This document shows, one piece after another, positions 35,218 through 47,066 of a DNA stretch of 64,000 nt (its first letter is position 1; every line of letters begins with the position of its first letter). The translations under genes and the position numbers were made by a program. Source of the DNA: Xenopus tropicalis (taxonomy: Eukaryota; Chordata; Amphibia; Anura; Pipidae); the NCBI RefSeq assembly GCF_000004195.4, contig NC_030681.2:139930006-139994005 (forward strand), in the 5' to 3' direction. The notes beneath the pieces were generated by a model. The model saw only the letters and a program-made list of their open reading frames with translations. It was not told where the DNA came from and made no database searches.

Positions 35218-35824
35218 TACATCTTAGGGTGAAGACATGGAGCTACTACTGTAGAAGCAGCAACTTGCTGTGGCTACTAAAATAGACAATGGTGATCTTT
35301 TACTTATAATTCTCCCTACGTGTGTTTTAGCAGAGGCAATTCTCAGTATTGTCTATGGCATTGTATTTACTGGTGTTTAGTAGCTGTACCAAGTAGCTGC
35401 TACTACGTAGCGCTGTGTGTTTTTGCCCTTAACATGTACAATTAGAAGGAATTCATGCAAAAGTCAAACCTATATTTAGTAAGCCTTTATTACATAAGGA
35501 CTGGTCACTTGACCAAAACTGACTAATGACTGCAGCAAATTTGGTTATTTTCGATAGTCTTGCAAACTCTGTTTATTGTAGAGACTTGACTAGGTTTTTG
35601 TCTGTAATTATTTGGCTAATGCTGGTAGTCTAATCTGCTCCTGGTCTGTACTTAAACTATATAATGCCTATAAGTGCTAAAGCACATACACTGATGCTCT
35701 CTACTAAAGAAGCAAAGCCTTGTGGGCTATATGGGCTATATGGGCTCTCTGCCTTTTGGCTGTTGCTGGTTGGTAACCTGTCACAGGCAGGTTATAATAA
35801 TGTACACGTGTGGGACCTTTGCAC

Positions 35825-36052
35825 TTGGTATAGATTGTAAGCTCTACAGGGCAGGGACCTCCATCCTCTTGTGTCTTTGACTCTTAACGTATTGCAACTA
35901 TATATTGTATTTATCTGTATTTATTGTTATACTTTGTATTTATCTATTATTATCTTAATAATCCCCTGTTTGTATTAATATATTCTACTGTACAGCGCTG
36001 CATACATAAGTGGCGTTTTATAAATAAAGATATACATACATACATACATACT
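35825..36052 (+). repeat. Interspersed repeat tail (GATTGTAAGCTCTACAGGG type)
   Basis: It runs from ATTGTAAGCTCTACAGGGC to TACAGCGCTGCATACATAAG and TTTTATAAATAAAG, then a TACA microsatellite. The same word order, inverted, occurs at 16917-17305 and 57240-57486 (AGAGCTTACAATCTAC and GCAGCGCTGTACAATAAG). It is probably a retroposon 3' end. Confidence 0.6.
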
Positions 36053-36795
36053 TGGTAACCATTAGCCTCAACCTTCACTATTTGTCAAGAAAATAAACCC
36101 CTCCTCGATCACGAGAAGAAAAATGCCATATGAAACTATTTTAGATTTTTCTCAGGGGGAGAAGATATTTCTTTTTCACTCTATAAAGACACCAGTCCCA
36201 GAACCAATACAGTAATAAGACTGTATCAGTCAGTACAACTGTTTCAAGGATAGAGTTCCACAACTTCATGAGTCTCACTATAAAAATAAGTTGCATCTTA
36301 TGAGTAAACCTCCCTTCTTCTAAGCTCAATTGATGATGAACAAGACTTGGCCAGCAGAGATCTTCCTTATAGATCTTATACCCACTGGGGTTTGAAAGCA
36401 GAAGCCGGGATAATAGCTGGTCAGATTCCCAACTACAAACCGGTTTTGCCCCTTTTTGGAGCTCTCCAGTGTAGTGTAGGGTTTTCTGAGCACTTTTAGA
36501 TTGGTTTCCAGAATTCCTTGTGTTTACTCCATTTATTGAAACTGAAACTCATATGGCCCCCTGGCTGCTAATTTGTCATGATCTTCCTGCAAGTATGACA
36601 CATCCCTGATAGAGCAAGTTGCTTTATGTCATTAATAATGGAAATAAAATAGAACCTAAAATAGAGCCCAGCCGCACACCATCCTGAACGCTTTCCCCAA
36701 AAGAACAAAATATTGAGCATAAGTGCCCATTAACATTGTAATTCCTTTTTTAATCTGAAAAGATTCTGTGGGGGTTATGTAATAAAAGATACTAA
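36053..36795. other. Unassigned non-coding sequence
   Basis: No gene or repeat family is recognised. Confidence 0.4.
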
Positions 36796-37191
36796 GGGGC
36801 ACATTGACTAAAACACTATAATTTCTCTTTTTTTTTTCATTTTCAAACTCGACTAAACTCATTTTCTCGAATGTCAAACACTTAAAAAATCCGATAGGAA
36901 AAATCGATGAAACTTGTGAAAACTCAACTTTTTCAAATTGGAACTGCAAAAACTCGACTTTTTTGAGTTATAGTACAAAAAACAAGCGTCAAAAATCCAA
37001 AATCTCTAAAGTTCTGTGACAAAAGAAAAGTGAAGGGACCTTTGCCATTGACTTCTACATGAACTCAGCAAGTTTAACCTGGCGAAGCTTTGGATTCAGA
37101 TAGTAAATCTCGAAAAAGTTGCAGCATTCGACTTTTAGTGCTAAAAATCCATATTGAGAAAAAAAAATCCAATGGTTAGTAAATGGGTCCC
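36796..37191. mobile_element. AT-rich foldback MITE
   Basis: The ends GGGGCACATTGACTAAAAC and TTAGTAAATGGGTCCC are approximately inverted, flanked by CTAA/CTAAG. The body has AAACTCGACT/AGTCGAGTTT-type mirrored words. It is related to fragments at 51770-52130, 56460-56725 and 63770-64000. Confidence 0.65.
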
Positions 37192-37705
37192 TAAGTTTGC
37201 CCAGGAACCTAGCAACAAATTAGCAGGTTGCATTTCCTGGTCACCTGTTTAAAAACAAATATCTTATTGGTTGCTATGGGTTACTGCTTCCTTTTATTAC
37301 ATACAGGGGTTAGTGCATTAGAATACATTATCACTGGCATTTCTTTTTCTAAACCTACATTGCAGACCTCATTATGAACTCCATGCCTCCTGTTCTTCCT
37401 TGACTGAAGACAAATAAAGAGAATTTTGGTTGTTTCATAGGTCACTGGAGCTTAAATGATAATTTCATAAAGGATGTATCTTAATAAACACGTTATTAAT
37501 TAACATGGACACAGGGTTCTTTGTTGGAGCCACAGCTTTTGTTAGAATGAATAAGATCAACGCTTTTGCAGTTCATTTTGTTTTGCCAGAATAACTAAAC
37601 AGACGGTCTTTGTCTATTGTCCAAGTGTAGTCGCTTAAGTTCATTAAAATAAAAATACATTTCCCACATAGCACGTTCCTCAGGCTTGTTTATATGCTGT
37701 AAGGT
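37192..37705. other. Unassigned non-coding sequence
   Basis: No gene or repeat is recognised. Confidence 0.4.
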
Positions 37706-37965
37706 TGATTGCTGATTTATTTTATTAACCAACCATAGATTGATATGGAGCATCTTCCAAACCTTTGAGTCCAAGTACAAACCAGAGATGCAGACTTGGC
37801 CAGTTGGTTGCAATAACTCCAGTTCTAAGAGTTGCATTTCTTGGAACAATGTATAAGAAGCTTTGCATGAACGTTCTTTAAATATGAAAAATAACTTTCA
37901 AGCTTTTTGTCATTTGTTTCATGTTTTTGAATGAATCACAAAACCACTTAATAAAAGAGGTTCTA

Positions 37966-38046
<81 letters not shown>

Positions 38047-38480
38047 TTCGCTACTGTGTTGTTTGATATGGTCACCACTATAAAGGCCAGCAACAACCAT
38101 TTCTATAAGTATTAATCTATAGAAGACCATACAGAGTGCATTATTTAAGTGAAAATAAATCACTGATTACCGGGGCTTATTTAACTTGAGTTGTATTTTG
38201 AAATACTAGGTTATTACATTATAGGGCTTAACTATAGAGCACAGTAGGCAACAACAACAACCTTGTGTTCCTTTGCCTTTCTGTATAGTTGTGCTCAGTG
38301 TGGCTCAGTCCTTCCTGCCTTCCATTTTTAATCAGGTGCTGCTGTGCCAATTGACAAGGAGAGGCCTGGAGCTACCGCCATCTTCTAATCAAGTGGATTG
38401 TTGATTTATTTTATTAACCAACCATAGATTCACGAGGAGTGTCTTTCAAACTTCCAGTCCAGGGACAAATTAAGACAAGC
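37706..38480. repeat. Dispersed duplication (two 80-90 bp copies)
   Basis: TGATTTATTTTATTAACCAACC followed by ATAGATT...GAG...CTT...CAAAC occurs at 37711-37800 and 38401-38480 in the same orientation. The copies are separated by about 600 bp that include a TA microsatellite. Confidence 0.75.
37970..38043. repeat. TA microsatellite (about 37 copies)
   Basis: An uninterrupted TA run. The three YIYI-type open frames across it are artefacts. Confidence 0.98.
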
Positions 38481-39976
38481 TGTATAGGGCAGCCCAGGAG
38501 CTACTACCGCCTCCTGAGCAGAAGGTATCTCCAGGGTTCACTTTAGCACCCAGCACATTTGTGGCAGATAGATTTAGAAAATATTTAACACAATTTTTGG
38601 TGAAACAGATGCAACAGAGGTAGGAACAGCCCAATTGCTCCAAGAGAATCAGTAGACAAAGCCGCTGGATTTGTTCTTTCTGATGAACATGCACATTTGT
38701 ACTGGCGTCTGTATGGGACTTGATGTGCTTTTGAATGCGCTTTTGAACAGACCTCAATTACTTTCCAAGCAGAGTTGCCAAAAAACACTTCAAAGACATT
38801 TGCTACAAAGACTTTTCCTGAACCCCATGCAACACAATACAGAACAACAATAAATACATTAAGAATCCTGCATCTGTACAAAGCAATGAGCTGCGGAGCT
38901 GTAATTGTGTCTCTGCCATTAGCACACAATCTAGATACAGTATTCCCTACGGGTATCTATGTGCCATAGCTCTTGCCCAGACTGTAATAGGTCAAAGAAC
39001 TTCACATGTTCCTGTGATTTTGCCACTGACAGTACAAACACACATTTTCATAAAGTGTTAATAACTATATTGCATCAGTTGTCGTTCAGCTTGTACCTAA
39101 CTCAATCTAGGACAACTCAACTCTTGTTGAGTTGAGAGCTGTACATTTTCATTTTGGTACAGAAAGTACATAATAGGGCACAGGTGATTAGATATATCTG
39201 GCCAGACACTACATTTTTGGGGCCATTTACTAATAGTCTGGATTAGTCACAATATGTCACAATAATGTTGGTAGGGTTGAATGAAAATATGGAGTTTATT
39301 GGCCGAAAATGAATTTTTTTTCAAGCCAAAAATGTGAGAAATCTGTGTAATTTAAATGGCCATTCATTTCCATGAATCCTCTATATGTTCACCAAACAGG
39401 AATTGTTCCAGCAGCCATTTTATTAGCATTGGCACTATTTGCATTCTTAGAAAATAATAATGTGTTAAAGTTTCACTTGAAACTGTGTGGAATAGAAAAC
39501 AATGATAGGATTAACTTCCCCTTGAAAGTGTATAGAAACAGGACAGGCTGACAAATATTCACATTTTTAATCATTTTCAAGTTAACGGTGAACATTTCTA
39601 GTATTTGAAGCCTTCCATAGGACTCAATGATGATCAGATTTCATGCTGAATGTCCCATTACACATTGTCAGTATAAATACAGAGTTGGCATCATGGTGTG
39701 ACTAGTAACTCAGTACAACTGTAACTCTCAACTGACATCAGTAGCACCCTAATGCTAAATATAATGGGGGCCCAGATTCTCCAGCTCATAGAAGCAAACT
39801 CCATGCAGTAAGTTTTACATTTGCAAAATCAGTGCAGCCGGAGCAGAGCAACCAGCGATGTGATTGGCACAAAGTCCGTCTGTGTCATAAACTTAGAAGC
39901 AGAATAATGTTGACAATTTGCAGCTTTATTTATAATGAGCCCCAAGCGCAACCATGTCTGTGGGACAGTGATATGT
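38481..39976. other. Unassigned non-coding sequence
   Basis: No gene is recognised. Overlapping short frames on both strands at 38470-38970 have no domain. Confidence 0.4.
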
Positions 39977-40188
39977 CACGCGCTATACACGCTATACACG
40001 CTATACACGCTATACGCGCTATACGCGCTATACGCGCTATGCACACTATACACGCTATACACGCTATACACGCTATACACGCTATACACGCTATACACGC
40101 TATGCACACTATACACACTATACACACTATACACGCTATACACGCTATACACGCTATACACACTATACACGCTATACACGCTATAATA
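39977..40188. repeat. 9-bp tandem array (CACGCTATA)
   Basis: About 23 copies of CACGCTATA, with variants CGCGCTATA (a block near 40010-40040) and CACACTATA. Because 9 is a multiple of 3, all frames stay open (HAI, YTL, CIA repeats), so the ORFs here are not genes. Confidence 0.97.
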
Positions 40189-40730
40189 CGTGTGATACTC
40201 AGAGTTCCCTGACCTGTATATAACTCTGTTACTAAGGAATATTAAGGGGCTGAGAGTAGAAAATAGGAGAGATAGTGTGGGGATATTAATTCGTTTGTTT
40301 CTAATTCAGTAATGAGCATCCAAGGAATGGAACATAATCTCTATATTGGGCATTGGGCAGAGTTGTTTGAACTTCACTATTTCTTGTAATGATTGTTCCT
40401 CTGCCCATAATATCACTAATGATCATTAACTCTGTGACACTGTTAGTAGGGTACAACATGGAAAGTTGAGCTGCTCTGCAGGCATAGTGGGGATGGCATG
40501 GCAGTTGGCATGGCAATTGGTTGCTATGGTAACACTGTGCTAAGTTGTTTACAGATGTGTTGCATGCAAAACATTAGCATTTGGCTTCCTGCTGGCTGAG
40601 AATACAGTGCCCATTGTGATATCAAAGACAGGAGAGACCCTGCCTGTTGCATTCAGCTCCTTGCTCATTAGGCTGACGAACGCTGGTGCTGCAACATCAG
40701 ACCTCCCTGCCATGAAATGATTGGAGCCGA
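40189..40730. other. Unassigned non-coding sequence
   Basis: No gene or repeat is recognised. It leads into the 31-bp minisatellite. Confidence 0.4.
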
Positions 40731-40945
40731 ATAGTGTCTCTCATGAAAGGTAAGGGGGTACATTGTCTCTCATGAAAGGTACCGGGATACATTGTCACTC
40801 ATGAAAGGTACCGGGGCACATAGTGTCTCTCATGAAAGGTACCAGGGCACATAGTGTCTCTCATGAAAGGTACCGGGCACATAGTGTCTCTCATGAAAGG
40901 TACCGGGGCACATAGTGTCTCTCATGAAAGGTACTGGGGCACATA
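40731..40945. repeat. 31-bp minisatellite, left block
   Basis: About seven units containing TCTCTCATGAAAGGTACC and GGGGCACATAGTG. Periods are 29-31 bp. The same satellite continues on the far side of the AT-rich array at 48336-49067, so one array was split by insertion. Confidence 0.95.
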
Positions 40946-41145
40946 AGGGTTGATTCACTAAAGTGCGTTAAAACGTGCGCTATTTATAGCGTGCGTTAAA
41001 AATTTAATTGCATCTAAATTTTCGCGACTTAACACAAAATTCACTATAAGCATACTTGCATTAATTTACGCACGATACTGCATGCGTTATTTTTCATGCG
41101 GTATTGGACGATACATGCGCTAGTCAACGCCCGCGTATAAATAGT
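40946..41145. mobile_element. Left arm of a foldback element hosting the AT-rich array
   Basis: It begins AGGGTTGATTCACTAAAGTG, a MITE-like start, and holds mirrored GTGCGCTATTTATAGCG words. It runs directly into the CGCATATAAATAG array. The far side (48263-48335, with GCGAATAAACGCATGCC) looks like the remains of the other arm. The element inserted into the minisatellite between GGGGCACATA and TCTCTCATG. Confidence 0.5.
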
Positions 41146-42496
41146 CGCCGCATATAAATAGTAGCATATAAATAGTGCATATAAATAGTAGCTGCATATA
41201 AATAGTAGCATATAAATAGTGCATAGAAATAGTGCATATAAATAGTAGCATATAAATTGTAGCTGCATATAAATAGTGCATATGAATAGTAGCATATAAA
41301 TAGTAGCTGCATATAAATAGTGCATATAAATAGTAGCATATAAATAGTAGCATATGAATAGTAGCATATAAATAGTAGCATATAAATAGTAGCATATAAA
41401 TAGTAGCATATAAATAGTAGCTGCATATAAATAGTGCATATAAATAGGAGCATATAAATAGTAGCATATAAATAGTAGCATATAAATAGTAGCTGCATAT
41501 AAATAGTGCATATAAATAGTAGCATATGAATAGTAGCATATGAATAGTAGCATATAAATAGTAGCTGCATATAAATAGTAGCATATAAATAGTAGCATAT
41601 ATATAGTAGCATATAAATAGTAGTATATAAATAGTAGCATATAAATAGTAGCATATAAATAGTAGCTGCATATAAATAGTGCATATAATTAGTAGCATAT
41701 AAATAGTAGCATATAAATAGTAGCTGCATATAAATAGTAGCATATAAATAGTAGCATATAAATAGTAGCATATATATAGTAGTATATAAATATTAGCATA
41801 TAAATAGTAGCTGCATATAAATAGTGCATATAAATAGTAGCATATAAATAGTACATATAATTAGTAGCATATAAATAGTAGCATATAATAGTAGCTGCAT
41901 ATAAATAGTACATATAATTAGTAGCATATAAATATTAGCATATAAATAGTAGCTGCATATAAATAGTAGCATATAAATAGTGCATATAAATAGTAGCTGC
42001 ATATAAATAGTAGCATATAAATAGTGCATATAAATAGTAGCATATATATAGTAGCATATAATTAGTAGCATATAAATAGAAGAATATTAATAGTGCATAT
42101 AAATAGTAGAATATAAATAGTGCATATAAATAGTAGCTGCATATAAATAGTAGCATATAAAAAGTGAATATAAATAGTAGCATATATATAGTAGCATATA
42201 ATTAGTAGCATATAAATAGTAGCTGCATATAAATAGTAGCTGCATATAAATAGTAGCATATGAATAATAGCTGCATATAAATAGTTGCATATAAATAGTA
42301 GCTGCAGATAAATAGTAGCATATAAATAGTGTATATAAATAGTAGCTGCAGATAATTAGTAGCATATATATAGTAGCATATAATTAGTAGCATATAAATA
42401 GTAGCATATAAATAGTGCATATAAATAGTAGCTGCATATAAATTGTTGCATATAAATAGTGCATATAAATAGTAGCTGCATATAAATAGTAGCATA
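41146..42496. repeat. AT-rich satellite array, block 1
   Basis: It mixes three unit types of 13, 14 and 17 bp: AGTGCATATAAAT, AGTAGCATATAAAT and AGTAGCTGCATATAAAT. All contain a TATAAATA word. Long Y/I/C-rich frames on the minus strand (up to 215 codons) result from the missing stop codons in the repeat and are not genes. The array continues at 44100-44585 and 47214-47993. Confidence 0.95.
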
Positions 42497-42498
42497 TA

Positions 42499-44097
42499 CA
42501 GTGGAGGAAATAATTATTTGACCCCTCACTGATTTTGTAAGTTTGTCCAATGACAAAGAAATGAAAAGTCTCAGAACAGTATCATTTCAATGGTAGGTTT
42601 ATTTTAACAGTGGCAGATAGCACATCAAAAGGAAAATCGAAAAAATAACTTTAAATAAAAGATAGCAACTGATTTGCATTTCATTGAGGGAAATAAGTTT
42701 TTGAACCCCTACCAACCATTAAGAGTTCTGGCTCCCACAGAGTGGTTAGACACTTCTACTCAATTAGTCAACCTCATTAAGGACACCTGTCTTAACTAGT
42801 CACCTGTATAAAAGACACCTGTCCACAGAATCAATCAATCAAGCAGACTCCAAACTCTCCAACATGGGAAAGACCAAAGAGCTGTCCAAGGATGTCAGAG
42901 ACAAAATTGTAGACCTGCACAAGGCTGGAATGGGCTACAAAACCATTAGCAAGAAGCTGGGAGAGAAGGTGACAACTGTTGGTGCGATTGTTCGAAAATG
43001 GAAGGAGCACAAAATGACCATCAATCGACCTCGCTCTGGGGCTCCACGCAAGATCTCACCTCGTGGGGTGTCAATGATTCTGAGAAAGGTGAAAAAGCAT
43101 CCTAGAACTACACGGGAGGAGTTAGTTAATGACCTCAAATTAGCAGGGACCACAGTCACCAAGAAAACCATTGGAAACACATTACACCGCAATGGATTAA
43201 AATCCTGCAGGGCTCGCAAGGTCCCCCTGCTCAAGAAGGCACATGTGCAGGCCAATGAACACCTGAATGATTCTGTGAGTGACTGGGAGAAGGTGCTGTG
43301 GTCTGATGATACCAAAATAGAGCTCTTTGGCATTAACTCAACTCGCTGTGTTTGGAGGAAGAAAAATGCTGCCTATGACCCCCAAAACACCGTCCCCACC
43401 GTCAAGCATGGGGGTGGAAACATTTTGCTTTGGGGGTGTTTTTCTGCTAAGGGCACAGGACAACTTATTCGCATTAACGGGAAAATGGACGGAGCCATGT
43501 ATCATGAAATCCTGAACGACAACCTCCTTCCCTCTGCCAGGAAACTGAAAATGGGTCGTGGATGGGTGTTCCAGCACGACAATGACCCAAAACATACAGC
43601 AAAGGCAACAAAGGAGTGGCTCAAGAAGAAGCACATTAAGGTCATGGAGTGGCCTAGTCAGTCTCCGGACCTTAATCCAATAGAAAACCTATGGAGGGAG
43701 CTCAAGCTCAGAGTTGCACAGAGACAGCCTCGAAACCTTAGGGATTTAGAGATGATCTGCAAAGAGGAGTGGGACCAACATTCCTCCTAAAATGTGCGCA
43801 AACTTGGTCATCAATTACAAGAAACGTTTGACCTCTGTGCTTGCAAACAAGGGTTTTTCCACTAAGTATTAAGTCTTTTTTGTTAGAGGGTTCAAAAACT
43901 TATTTCACTCAATGAAATGCAAATCAGTTGCTATCTTTTATTTAAAGTTATTTTTTCGATTTTCCTTTTGATGTGCTATCTGCCACTGTTAAAATAAACC
44001 TACCATTGAAATGATACTGTTCTGAGACTTTTCATTTCTTTGTCATTGGACAAACTTACAAAATCAGTGAGGGGTCAAATAATTATTTCCTCCACTG
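42499..44097 (+). mobile_element. Tc1/mariner transposon, near complete
   Basis: It is 1599 bp long, flanked by TA (42497-42498 and 44098-44099), with inverted repeats of about 210 bp (42499-42708 and 43888-44097). These begin CAGTGGAGGAAATAATT and match almost perfectly. Such long inverted repeats are the arrangement seen in Sleeping Beauty-like IR/DR elements. A single transposase gene lies inside. The insertion is in the AT-rich satellite, which offers TA targets everywhere. The strong similarity of the inverted repeats argues for recent arrival. Confidence 0.95.
42864..43790 (+). CDS. Tc1-family transposase, C-terminus lost by frameshift
   Basis: The product would bind the inverted repeats and catalyse cut-and-paste transposition into TA sites. 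The start ATG gives [16 protein letters not shown], the usual Tc1 beginning. Residues 1-115 form the paired-like helix-turn-helix region, with a basic RPRSGAPRK (GRPR-like) linker at 56-63. The catalytic domain has WSDDTK (Asp148), QHDNDPKH (Asp239) and NPIENLW (Glu274). The last two are 34 residues apart, the DD34E spacing. The frame stops at residue 308, whereas related enzymes run to about 340. A one-base shift near 43773-43776 moves out of frame a further 32 or so codons that are still readable in the next frame up to a TAA at about 43871. The catalytic triad is intact, but the loss of the C-terminal tail makes activity doubtful. Confidence 0.92.
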   Translation: MGKTKELSKDVRDKIVDLHKAGMGYKTISKKLGEKVTTVGAIVRKWKEHKMTINRPRSGAPRKISPRGVSMILRKVKKHPRTTREELVNDLKLAGTTVTKKTIGNTLHRNGLKSCRARKVPLLKKAHVQANEHLNDSVSDWEKVLWSDDTKIELFGINSTRCVWRKKNAAYDPQNTVPTVKHGGGNILLWGCFSAKGTGQLIRINGKMDGAMYHEILNDNLLPSARKLKMGRGWVFQHDNDPKHTAKATKEWLKKKHIKVMEWPSQSPDLNPIENLWRELKLRVAQRQPRNLRDLEMICKEEWDQHSS

Positions 44098-44099
44098 TA

Positions 44100-44585
44100 A
44101 AGTGCATATAAATAGTAGCTGCATATAAATAGTAGCATATAAATAGTAGCTGCATATAAATAGTAGCATATAAATAGTAGCTGCATATAAATAGTAGCTG
44201 CATATAAATATTAGCATATAAATAGTAGCATATAAATAGTAGCTGCATATAAATATTAGCATATAAATAGTGCAAATAAATAGTAGCTGCATATAAATAG
44301 TAGCATATACATAGTAGCTGCATATAAATAGTAGCATATAAATAGTAGCATATAAATAGTGCATATATATAGTAGCTGCATATAAATAGTAGCATATAAA
44401 TAGTGCAAATAAATAGTAGCTGCATATAAATAGTAGCTGCCTATAAATAGTGCATATATAGTAGCTGCATATAAATAGTAGCTGCCTATAAATAGTTGCA
44501 TATAAATAGTAGCATATAAATAGTAGCATATATATAGTGTGTATATATATATATATATATAGTAGCATATAAATAGTAGCTGCAT
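44100..44585. repeat. AT-rich satellite array, block 2
   Basis: The same 13/14/17-bp units resume between the Tc1 element and the LINE. A short TA run lies at 44540-44560. Minus-strand Y/I/C-rich frames are not genes. Confidence 0.95.
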
Positions 44586-47066
44586 AAACCACCCCGTATA
44601 GATGAGGGGGATGAGGCCCAGCTATTGTTGCAAATGGAGGAGGCTTCAAAACTAGGTCAAGTTGTTGTTATGGGGGACTTTAATTATCCGGACATTGACT
44701 GGAGTAATGGGGTGGCTAAGTCAGAAAAAGCTAGTAGGTTTGTAAATATGCTAAATGACAACTTTTTATTTCAGGCAGTTCAAGAACCCACTAGGAATGA
44801 CGCTATTTTGGACCTGGTAATATCTAATAATAATGAACTCATCTCTAACATTTGTGTGGGTGAGCATTTGGGGAACAGTGATCACAACATGGTCTCCTTT
44901 GAGATAATGCTGCAGAGACAGCTCTATAAGGGAGTAACTAATACGCTCAATTTTAGACGTGCAGACTTTGCCAGTATAAGGGCATCTCTGCAATGTGTCA
45001 ACTGGGAAAGGCTTTTCATGGGGTTAGACACAGAAGGAAAATGGAACATCTTTAAAACATTGCTTTGTAGGTATACACAACAGTATATCCCCCTTGTAAG
45101 CAAGGAGAGGCATCGCAAAGCAAAACCTTTATGGCTGAATAAAAGTGTTAGGGTCGAGGTTGGTAAGAAAAAACGTGCTTTTAGGGCATTCAAGTTAGCT
45201 GGGACAGCGGAAACTTTCATCAGGTACAAGGAAGCAAATAAAGCATGCAAAAAAGCTATCAAGCAAGCTAAAATAGAAATGGAAAGGGATATTGCAGCTA
45301 GGAGTAAAAAGAATCCTAAATTATTTTTTAATTATGTGAATAGTAAAAAAATGAAGCAAGAAGGGGGGGGAACTTTATTATCACGGGGGGGTAAGTTGGT
45401 TGATGAGAATGGGGAAAAAGCTGAAATTTTGAACTCTTATTTTTCATCTGTCTATACATCTGAGGAGCCAGATAATGAAGGCTTCCCTTGTAATATGCCC
45501 AGTCCTAGTAATTTAGCTACTGACGCGTGGGTCACTCGGGAGGAAATTCAAAAGAGACTTGAACATGTAAAGGTAAACAAAGGTCCAGGGCCGGATGGGA
45601 TTCATCCCAGGGTATTAAATGAGCTGAGCGCTGTGATTGCCAAACCTCTTCACTTAATTTTTCAGGATTCATTGAGGTCTGGCATGGTGCCAAGAGACTG
45701 GCGAATTGCTAATGTGGTGCCGTTATTTAAAAAGGGATCCCGTTCTCAGCCTGAAAACTATAGGCCTGTTAGTCTGACATCAGTAGTAGGAAAACTTTTG
45801 GAAGGGGTAATAAGGGATAGGGTACTTGAATACATTGCAGTTCACAATACTATTAGTTTGTGCCAGCATGGTTTTATGCGTAACAGATCTTGCCAGACTA
45901 ATTTAGTCGCCTTTTATGAGGAGGTGAGCAGGAACCTTGATGCTGGAATGGCAGTTGATGTCATCTACTTGGACTTTGCTAAAGCGTTTGATACAGTACC
46001 TCACAGAAGGTTAATGATCAAATTAAGGAATATTGGCCTAGAACATAATATTTGTAATTGGATAGAGAACTGGCTGAAGGATAGAGTACAAATAGTGGTT
46101 GTAAATGGAACATTTTCTAATTGGACCAGTGTGGTTAGTGGAGTACCGCAGGGGTCAGTCCTTGGGCCTTTGCTTTTTAACTTGTTTATTAATGACCTGG
46201 AGGTGGGCATAGACAGTACTGTTTCTATTTTTGCTGATGACACTAAATTGCGCAAAACTATAAGTTCCATGCAGGATGCTGCCGCTTTGCAGAGCGATTT
46301 GACAAAATTAGATAACTGGGCAGCAAACTGGAAAATGAGGTTCAATGTTGATAAGTGCAAAGTTATGCACTTTGGTAGAAATAATATAAACGCAAACTAT
46401 CTACTGAATGGGAGTGTGTTGGGGGTTTCCTTAATGGAGAAGGATCTAGGGGTTTTTGTTGATAACAAGTTGTCTAATGCCAGGCAGTGTCATTCTGTGG
46501 CTACTAAAGCAAATAAAGTGCTGTCTTGTATAAAAAAGGGCATTGACTCAAGGGATGAGAACATAATTTTGCCCCTTTATAGGTCCCTGGTAAGGCCTCA
46601 CCTTGAGTATGCAGTGCAGTTTTGGGCTCCAGTCCTTAAGAAGGATATTAATGAGCTGGAGAAAGTGCAGAGACGTGCAACTAAACTGGTTAAGGGGATG
46701 GAAGATTTAAACTATGAGGTGAGACTGTCGAGGTTGGGGTTGTTTTCTCTGGAAAAGAGGCGCTTGCGAGGGGACATGATTACTCTGTACAAGTACATTA
46801 GAGGGGATTATAGGCAGTTGGGGGATGTTCTTTTTTCCCATAAAAACAATCAGCGCACCAGAGGTCACCCCTTTAGATTAGAGGAAAGGAGCTTCCATTT
46901 GAAGCAGCGTAGGTGGTTTTTCACGGTGAGGGCAGTGAGGTTATGGAATGCCCTTCCTAGTGATGTGGTAATGGCAGATTCTGTTAATGCCTTTAAGAGG
47001 GGCCTGGATGAGTTCTTGATCAATCAGAATATCCAAGGCTATTGTGATACTAATATCTACAGTTAG
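44586..47066 (+). CDS. LINE ORF2: endonuclease (partial) and reverse transcriptase
   Basis: The open frame runs from the truncation point (no true start codon) to TAG at 47064-47066, 813 residues counted from 44625. The first part is the C-terminal half of an APE-type endonuclease, with GDFNYPDIDW (about residue 17) and NSDHNMVSFEI (about residue 84), which contains the catalytic Asp-His pair. The RT domain follows: GPGPDGIHP (about 320), NYRPVSLTS (about 378), YLDFAKAFD (about 448, first catalytic Asp), SGVPQGSVLGPLLF (about 505) and FADDTKL (about 536, catalytic Asp pair). The C-terminal region has RPHLEYAVQFWAP and VRAVRLWNALP, common in CR1/L2/jockey-type proteins. It would nick target DNA and copy its own RNA by target-primed reverse transcription. 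No frameshift or stop is visible, so the copy is young, but 5' truncation leaves it non-autonomous. Confidence 0.93.
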   Translation, partial: KPPRIDEGDEAQLLLQMEEASKLGQVVVMGDFNYPDIDWSNGVAKSEKASRFVNMLNDNFLFQAVQEPTRNDAILDLVISNNNELISNICVGEHLGNSDHNMVSFEIMLQRQLYKGVTNTLNFRRADFASIRASLQCVNWERLFMGLDTEGKWNIFKTLLCRYTQQYIPLVSKERHRKAKPLWLNKSVRVEVGKKKRAFRAFKLAGTAETFIRYKEANKACKKAIKQAKIEMERDIAARSKKNPKLFFNYVNSKKMKQEGGGTLLSRGGKLVDENGEKAEILNSYFSSVYTSEEPDNEGFPCNMPSPSNLATDAWVTREEIQKRLEHVKVNKGPGPDGIHPRVLNELSAVIAKPLHLIFQDSLRSGMVPRDWRIANVVPLFKKGSRSQPENYRPVSLTSVVGKLLEGVIRDRVLEYIAVHNTISLCQHGFMRNRSCQTNLVAFYEEVSRNLDAGMAVDVIYLDFAKAFDTVPHRRLMIKLRNIGLEHNICNWIENWLKDRVQIVVVNGTFSNWTSVVSGVPQGSVLGPLLFNLFINDLEVGIDSTVSIFADDTKLRKTISSMQDAAALQSDLTKLDNWAANWKMRFNVDKCKVMHFGRNNINANYLLNGSVLGVSLMEKDLGVFVDNKLSNARQCHSVATKANKVLSCIKKGIDSRDENIILPLYRSLVRPHLEYAVQFWAPVLKKDINELEKVQRRATKLVKGMEDLNYEVRLSRLGLFSLEKRRLRGDMITLYKYIRGDYRQLGDVLFSHKNNQRTRGHPFRLEERSFHLKQRRWFFTVRAVRLWNALPSDVVMADSVNAFKRGLDEFLINQNIQGYCDTNIYS

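Noticed and set aside
39832..40212. ORFs of HAI, YTL and CIA tripeptide repeats
   Set aside because: A 9-bp array keeps all frames open. There is no start context and no non-repeat domain.
41044..42556. Many long minus-strand ORFs rich in Tyr, Ile, Cys and Leu (up to 215 codons)
   Set aside because: They follow the AT-rich tandem units exactly, occur in several overlapping frames and have repeat-driven composition, so they are stop-free repeat, not genes. The same applies at 44083-44649 and 47185-48006.
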